NCBI GenBank assembly: GCA_023429365.1
Contig: JAEYVW010000020.1
Location: 1-5,044, forward strand
Direction of reading: 5' to 3'
DNA length: 5,044 nucleotides
Source: Bacteroidota bacterium
Lineage (GTDB): Bacteria > Bacteroidota > Bacteroidia > Chitinophagales > Chitinophagaceae
Part shown: piece after piece, positions 1 through 5,044 of the stretch
Position numbering within the stretch: position 1 is the first letter of the stretch
Layout of the letters: every line of letters starts with the position of its first letter
Notes under the pieces: generated by a model
Seen by the model: the letters and a program-made list of their open reading frames with translations, nothing else
Database searches by the model: none
Told to the model about the DNA's origin: nothing
Position numbers and translations under genes: made by a program

Positions 1-1464
1 GCCGTAGTGGGTATGCAGGATATGGGTGCCGCAGGTATTATCTGTTCCACGGCCGAGATGAGTGCAAAAGGAGAGGTTGGTATGCGCATCGATCTCGATA
101 AAGTACCCACACGCCAGCAAAATATGAAAGCCTGGGAACTGCTGCTGAGCGAAAGCCAGGAACGCATGCTGATGGTAGTAGAGAAAGGCAAAGAGGATAT
201 TGTAAAGAAAGTATTTGATAAATGGGATCTTCCCTGTTCTGTCATTGGCGAAGTTGCCGATAACGGGATTCTCGATTTCTATATGCATGGCGAACTCGAA
301 GCATCCATACCCGCGCATGAACTGGTGCTGGGTGGCGGCGCTCCGCAGTACGACCGGGAATATAAAACACCCGTCTATTTCGAAGAGATATCTAAGTTCA
401 ACCTTTCACAAATACCCGAGCCGGCTGATAACCTGAAATCCATAGCGGAGCAGATCATTCAACTGCCGTCGATCGCATCGAAACGCTGGATCTATAATCA
501 GTACGATAGCATGGTAGGTACAGTGAATACATCAACCAATGCACCCACTGATGCTGCGGTGGTGCTGGTAAAAGGTACGAAGAAAGGGTTGGCGGTTACC
601 ACTGATTGCAACAGCAGGTATGTGTATGCCGACCCCTATAAAGGGGCGATGATTGCCGTGAGCGAAGCAGCCCGCAATATTGTATGTAGTGGCGGTCAGC
701 CGCTGGGTGTTACCAACTGTCTCAATTTTGGTAATCCGTATGATCCCGAAGTTTATTACCAGTTTGTACAGGCCGTCAAAGGAATGGGAGAGGCCTGCCG
801 CAGGTTCGATACCCCGGTTACCGGCGGTAATGTTAGTTTTTACAACCAGAATCCAGACGGTCCAGTGTATCCAACACCGACCATCGGTATGGTTGGAGTG
901 TTGGAAGATGCATCGCAAAAAATGACACTTGATTTCAAGGATGAAGGCGATGTGTTGTATCTGGTAGGAAAGAGCCGTAACGATATCAATTGTTCGGAAT
1001 ACCTGCATAATGTTCTTGGCGTTAAATCATCGCCTGTTCCTTATTTTGACCTGGATGAAGAGTTTGCGTTGCAGCAAAAAATTAGCGAGGCCATCAGTAA
1101 AAAACTGATCCGGTCAGCGCATGATGTAAGCGAAGGTGGTTTGTTTGTTACGCTTTGTGAAAGCGGATTCAACAATGAACTGGGTTTTTCTGTCATCAGT
1201 AGCAATGAGTGTCGTAAAGATGCCTGGCTTTTTGGTGAAGCGCAAACACGTGTTGTTGTCAGTGTGTCGCTGGATAAGGTAAGCGAGTTTGAGAATTTCC
1301 TTGCCGGCGTTGCATTTGAAAAGATCGGTGTGGTTACCAGTGGCGAGATGGTGATCGATGGTGATTTTTGGGGAACGATCGACTGGTGGCAAGAAAAATA
1401 TGATACCTCGATTGAAAACTATTTGTCGAAAGAAGAAGCCGGATCGGCGCTAACAGCTATTTAA
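1..1464 (+). CDS. purL: Phosphoribosylformylglycinamidine synthase subunit PurL, small type, 5' end missing
   Basis: This is the ATP-dependent synthetase subunit that converts FGAR to FGAM, the fourth step of cytosolic de novo purine synthesis, using ammonia from a glutaminase partner. The frame is open from base 1 (it reads AVVGMQDMGAAG), so the true start lies upstream; 487 residues are visible. Small PurL proteins are usually about 740 residues, so roughly 250 are missing. Visible landmarks, numbered within the fragment, are QDMGAAGI near 6-13, SESQERM at 50-56 in the first AIRS C-terminal domain, a second AIRS N-terminal domain with VTTDCNSRYVYADPYKGA and SGGQPLGVTNCLNFGNP, TGGNVSFYNQ at 274-283, and SAHDVSEGG at 372-380. 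The protein stops after the second AIRS C-terminal domain, with no fused glutaminase. It is therefore the PurS/PurQ-dependent form and not the long single-chain enzyme. The next gene starts 10 nt after its stop. Confidence 0.98.
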   Translation, partial: AVVGMQDMGAAGIICSTAEMSAKGEVGMRIDLDKVPTRQQNMKAWELLLSESQERMLMVVEKGKEDIVKKVFDKWDLPCSVIGEVADNGILDFYMHGELEASIPAHELVLGGGAPQYDREYKTPVYFEEISKFNLSQIPEPADNLKSIAEQIIQLPSIASKRWIYNQYDSMVGTVNTSTNAPTDAAVVLVKGTKKGLAVTTDCNSRYVYADPYKGAMIAVSEAARNIVCSGGQPLGVTNCLNFGNPYDPEVYYQFVQAVKGMGEACRRFDTPVTGGNVSFYNQNPDGPVYPTPTIGMVGVLEDASQKMTLDFKDEGDVLYLVGKSRNDINCSEYLHNVLGVKSSPVPYFDLDEEFALQQKISEAISKKLIRSAHDVSEGGLFVTLCESGFNNELGFSVISSNECRKDAWLFGEAQTRVVVSVSLDKVSEFENFLAGVAFEKIGVVTSGEMVIDGDFWGTIDWWQEKYDTSIENYLSKEEAGSALTAI

Positions 1465-1474
1465 GAATAAATCA

Positions 1475-2272
1475 ATGGGAAAAAAGATAGCAATCATCGG
1501 GGGAGGAAACCTGGGCACCGCCATTGCGGAAGGTTTATTAAAAAGCGGGTTTAGCAACGCGCAGGATATCATTATTACACGTCGCAATACGACGGCATTA
1601 ATGCCACTGCAGGAAAAGGGCGTTGTTGTCACAAACGACAATGCTGATGCGATCAAGAGATCAGAAGTGATCATTTTGGCAGTAAAGCCATTCCAGGTGG
1701 AGGAAGTGTTGGGAAAGGTTGCGAAAGAATTGAATGAACAAAAGATCCTGATCTCCGTAGTAACCGGCGTGCTGATGAGTGAACTCGAGTCAATGGTCGG
1801 AAGCAGTATCCCTTATTTCAGGGCAATGCCAAACACGGCTATCGCGATCCAGGAAAGCATGACCTGTATTTGCAGCCGTCACGCCGGTGATGATACAATC
1901 ACCTATGTAATTGATCTTTTCAGCAAGCTGGGAAAAGTAGTTACCATCGATGAAAAACTGATGGAAGCTGCTACCATCCTGGCAGCTTGTGGCACCGCAT
2001 ATGCCATGCGATATATCCGGGCCAATATCCAGGGTGGTATTGAGATTGGTTTTGATGCCACCACCGCTTCACTTATAGCTGCGCAGACAGTTAAAGGAGC
2101 GGCAGAACTATTGTTACAAAAGGGTTCACATCCGGAACAGGAAATTGATAAAGTAACGACCCCCAAAGGTTGTACCATTGCAGGTCTAAATGAAATGGAA
2201 CACCGGGGATTCAGCTCTTCGCTGATCAGGGGCGTGGTGGCGAGTTATAAGAAGATTGCAAAGGACACATAA
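1475..2272 (+). CDS. proC: Pyrroline-5-carboxylate reductase
   Basis: This enzyme reduces 1-pyrroline-5-carboxylate to L-proline with NAD(P)H, the last step of proline synthesis in the cytosol. The 265 residues match the usual family length of about 270. The N-terminal Rossmann fold has the dinucleotide loop GGGNLG at residues 9-14. MPNT at 118-121 is the conserved motif closing the cofactor domain. The C-terminal dimerisation domain holds the family signature around VTTPKGCTIAGL at 227-238. Where many ProC proteins read SGSGPAY, this one has AACGTAY at 170-176. From memory this variant is common in Bacteroidota, so I do not read it as loss of function. The ATG at 1475 directly precedes the Rossmann strand, so the start is firm although no clear Shine-Dalgarno is present. 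It lies 10 nt after purL, and I saw no TAnnTTTG element in the preceding few hundred bases, which favours co-transcription with purL. Confidence 0.97.
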   Translation: MGKKIAIIGGGNLGTAIAEGLLKSGFSNAQDIIITRRNTTALMPLQEKGVVVTNDNADAIKRSEVIILAVKPFQVEEVLGKVAKELNEQKILISVVTGVLMSELESMVGSSIPYFRAMPNTAIAIQESMTCICSRHAGDDTITYVIDLFSKLGKVVTIDEKLMEAATILAACGTAYAMRYIRANIQGGIEIGFDATTASLIAAQTVKGAAELLLQKGSHPEQEIDKVTTPKGCTIAGLNEMEHRGFSSSLIRGVVASYKKIAKDT

Positions 2273-2344
2273 TCCTTTATCCGCCATTCAACTAATTGTT
2301 TTTCTACAAAAAATCACCCTGTTTTCCCCAATATAAATTTCAAA

Positions 2345-2376
2345 TTTCAACAGGATAAAAAATTGCCGTAGCTTTG
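2345..2376 (+). promoter_or_regulatory. Putative Bacteroidota sigma-A promoter for pyrG
   Basis: TAGCTTTG at 2369-2376 is an exact match to the Bacteroidota -7 consensus TAnnTTTG. The -33 position has TTTC at 2345-2348, one base from TTTG, separated by 20 nt from the -7 element. It lies in an A/T-rich segment with a tandem AAATTTC repeat at 2335-2348. Transcription would be expected to begin a few bases after 2376, leaving a leader of about 175 nt before the pyrG ATG. A second TTTG near 2510 lacks a TA at the correct distance and is a poorer candidate. No start site has been mapped; this rests on consensus matching alone. Confidence 0.65.
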
Positions 2377-2472
2377 CATGACCTCTTGGAAATTTCTTGT
2401 TTACCTGAATTTACCGAAGTCTCCGTTGGTCATGGGTGGGGCTGTGTTTTCAAACAACTTGTAGAACTTTAA

Positions 2473-4206
<1,734 letters not shown>

Positions 4207-4213
4207 AAGTAAC

Positions 4214-4323
4214 ATCCAGCATCGGCCTCACCCTCAGCCCTTCTCCCAGGGAGCGGTGGGCTAGAAATATCCAGCACCGGCCTCACCCCCAACTCCTCTC
4301 CCAAGGAGAGGGGAGCTAGAATA
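4214..4323 (+). repeat. Two tandem copies of a 55-bp hairpin-forming intergenic repeat
   Basis: Copy 1 is 4214-4268 and copy 2 is 4269-4323. Counted by eye without gaps, they agree at 44 of 55 positions. Both start ATCCAGCA, share CGGCCTCACCC, and contain an inverted repeat. In copy 1 the arms are AGCCC (4236-4240) with GGGCT (4258-4262), plus an inner CTCC (4243-4246) with GGAG (4250-4253). In copy 2, CTCCTCTCC at 4293-4301 pairs with GGAGA (4305-4309) and GGAG (4312-4315) across a 2-nt bulge. Intergenic elements of this C-rich 'CTCACCCCC...CTCTCC...GGAGAGG' kind are dispersed in many bacterial genomes, from general recollection. No gene or target-site duplication is attached. Confidence 0.85.
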
Positions 4324-4365
4324 ATCCAGTTTCTAACATCCAGTATCAAGTATCCGGCATCCGGC
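4324..4365 (+). repeat. Degenerate heptanucleotide array, ATCCAGT/ATCCGGC type
   Basis: The segment reads in register as six 7-mers: ATCCAGT, TTCTAAC, ATCCAGT, ATCAAGT, ATCCGGC, ATCCGGC. Its unit resembles the first seven bases of the 55-bp repeat just upstream (ATCCAGC), which suggests the array grew from or seeded that repeat. The register is lost after 4365, where the decayed hairpin unit begins. Short tandem heptamers are known in other bacteria, for example the STRR sequences of cyanobacteria; the link here is by resemblance only. Confidence 0.6.
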
Positions 4366-4399
4366 ATGGTCTCACCCCCATACCTCTCCCCGGGATACC
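4361..4399 (+). repeat. Decayed third copy of the hairpin repeat
   Basis: CCGGCATGGTCTCACCCCCA at 4361-4380 resembles the CCAGCATCGGCCTCACCC part of the 55-bp units with a small deletion. CCTCTCCCCGGGATACC follows at 4383-4399, resembling the hairpin arm but lacking its complementary GGAGAGG. The structure is therefore broken, with only a CCCGGG core left. Confidence 0.5.
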
Positions 4400-4411
4400 A
4401 AAACTGATTCT

Positions 4412-4474
4412 ACTCCTAACTCCTAACTACAAACTCCTAACTCCGAACTCCTAACTACGAACTCCTAACTCCGA
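4412..4474 (+). repeat. Nine-copy heptanucleotide tandem array with a 28-bp higher-order unit
   Basis: Nine consecutive 7-mers occur without a gap: ACTCCTA twice, ACTACAA, ACTCCTA, ACTCCGA, ACTCCTA, ACTACGA, ACTCCTA, ACTCCGA. The last eight form two 28-bp units, 4419-4446 and 4447-4474, which differ at one base (A4431 against G4459). A shortened remnant CTCCTC follows at 4475-4480. The period of seven and the TAA triplets in the units argue against coding. The array ends 15 bp before the yidC -7 element, so it covers the place where a -33 element would lie. Confidence 0.92.
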
Positions 4475-4489
4475 CTCCTCCCATTACCC

Positions 4490-4497
4490 TATCTTTG
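4490..4497 (+). promoter_or_regulatory. Putative yidC promoter, -7 element
   Basis: TATCTTTG matches TAnnTTTG exactly. Transcription would begin a few bases downstream, giving a leader of roughly 15-20 nt before the ATG at 4521. The expected -33 position (about 4466-4470) falls inside the heptad array and has no TTG, so only half of the promoter is recognisable. Confidence 0.6.
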
Positions 4498-4520
4498 CGG
4501 CTCTTTAAATTTTTAGGCTG

Positions 4521-5044
4521 ATGAATTTTGACCGCAATACCATCTTAGGATTTATCATTTTGGCGGCACTTTTCCTGGGATATTTTTATTATAACAGCAA
4601 AGAACAGGTGGCCATGAAAAGGGAACAGGCCAGGTTGGATTCTATTGCCAATGCCAACAGGCCCAAACCTGATACAGCTGCCATAAAAATAGATGCTGCA
4701 AAAGCCGATTCATTGGGCCGCATCAATAAAGCTGGTGATTTTCAGACGGCCGCCATGGGCACGGAGCAGTTAACGAAAGTAAGCACTCCACTTTTCACCC
4801 TTGCATTTACCAATAAAGGTGGACAGCCAAAGTATATTGACCTCAACCATTTTAAAAGCAGGGATAGCGGGCTGGTAAGGCTGGCCGGAACTGATTTTGA
4901 CAGACTCAGCTATTCGATCAATACAGGCAATAACAACAGCGCGCAGACGGCGGAATTGTATTTCCAGCCTGGAACCGTACAAAAAAATGCTGATGGATCA
5001 CAGACCGTTTCTTTTGTGTTACAGTCATCAGATAGTGCCGGTAC
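4521..5044 (+). CDS. yidC: Membrane protein insertase YidC, 3' end missing
   Basis: YidC inserts and folds inner-membrane proteins, alone or together with the Sec translocon. The first 174 codons are present and the frame is still open at the window edge; Bacteroidota YidC proteins are usually about 600 residues. The N-terminus MNFDRNTILGFIILAALFLG fits the family: a short charged start, then one hydrophobic segment at about residues 7-24. A polar linker rich in Lys, Ala and Asp runs to about residue 80. The periplasmic P1 domain then begins with STPLFTLAFTNKGGQPKYIDL at about 88-108. The conserved insertase core lies beyond the window. The ATG at 4521 is the first start after an in-frame TAA at 4506-4508; an AGG at 4515-4517 is a weak, closely spaced ribosome site. 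yidC next to pyrG is an arrangement I recall from other Bacteroidota. Confidence 0.93.
   Translation, partial: MNFDRNTILGFIILAALFLGYFYYNSKEQVAMKREQARLDSIANANRPKPDTAAIKIDAAKADSLGRINKAGDFQTAAMGTEQLTKVSTPLFTLAFTNKGGQPKYIDLNHFKSRDSGLVRLAGTDFDRLSYSINTGNNNSAQTAELYFQPGTVQKNADGSQTVSFVLQSSDSAG

Larger units (their letters stand above)
4207..4520 (+). other. Repeat-filled intergenic region between pyrG and yidC
   Basis: This 314-bp region is built almost wholly of repeats. In order it holds two 55-bp hairpin units, an array of degenerate ATCCAG-type heptads, a decayed third copy of the hairpin unit, a second heptad array (ACTCCTA type), and then the yidC promoter and short leader. The plus strand is strongly C-rich and G-poor from about 4371 to 4485. 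No intrinsic terminator with a T-run follows pyrG. The one open frame across it, on the minus strand, is repeat sequence and is not taken as a gene. Confidence 0.85.

Noticed and set aside
532..1008. A 158-codon minus-strand open frame inside purL
   Set aside because: It lies opposite strongly conserved purL sequence and has a Cys, His and Ile-rich composition typical of antisense shadows.
2378..2464. A 28-codon open frame (MTSWKFLVYLNLPK...) beginning right after the pyrG -7 element, as a possible leader peptide
   Set aside because: Its ATG lies 1 nt after TTTG, most likely upstream of the transcription start, and it has no ribosome site. A short frame like this is easily met by chance. If the real start site proved to be further upstream it would deserve another look.
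4236..4315. The hairpins after pyrG as an intrinsic terminator
   Set aside because: The stems are GC-rich but no T-run follows either of them on the plus strand, where the sequence continues CTAGAAAT and CTAGAATA.
4214..4474. A CRISPR array or an insertion-sequence end
   Set aside because: The repeat units are adjacent or imperfect with no regular unique spacers, there is no cas gene, and there is no transposase frame or flanking target duplication.

Overview
The window carries ordinary housekeeping genes of a member of the Bacteroidota, most likely a Chitinophagaceae-like bacterium. Three things point there. The CTP synthase and YidC sequences are of the Bacteroidota type. The gene starts have weak or no Shine-Dalgarno sequences. 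Both intergenic regions hold an exact match to the Bacteroidota -7 promoter element TAnnTTTG. The family-level placement is an inference from sequence style, not from a database search.

Layout, all on the plus strand: (1) the 3' two thirds of purL (FGAM synthetase, purine synthesis), entering from the left edge; (2) proC (pyrroline-5-carboxylate reductase, proline synthesis), starting 10 nt after the purL stop and probably co-transcribed with it; (3) a 284-bp gap with a good promoter and a long putative pyrG leader containing a 16-bp near-palindrome; (4) complete pyrG (CTP synthase); (5) a 314-bp gap filled with repeats: two 55-bp hairpin units in tandem, a decayed third copy, and two separate heptanucleotide arrays; (6) a promoter and the first 174 codons of yidC (membrane protein insertase), running off the right edge.

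The genes share no single pathway. purL and pyrG act in purine and pyrimidine nucleotide synthesis and both carry out glutamine-linked amidation. PyrG has its own glutaminase domain. PurL ends without one and must rely on PurQ and PurS encoded elsewhere. proC makes an amino acid and yidC serves the inner membrane.

I found no sign of a new defence, mobile or biosynthetic system. The parts that the genes do not explain are the repeat-rich pyrG-yidC gap and the structured pyrG leader. These are the places worth a second look.
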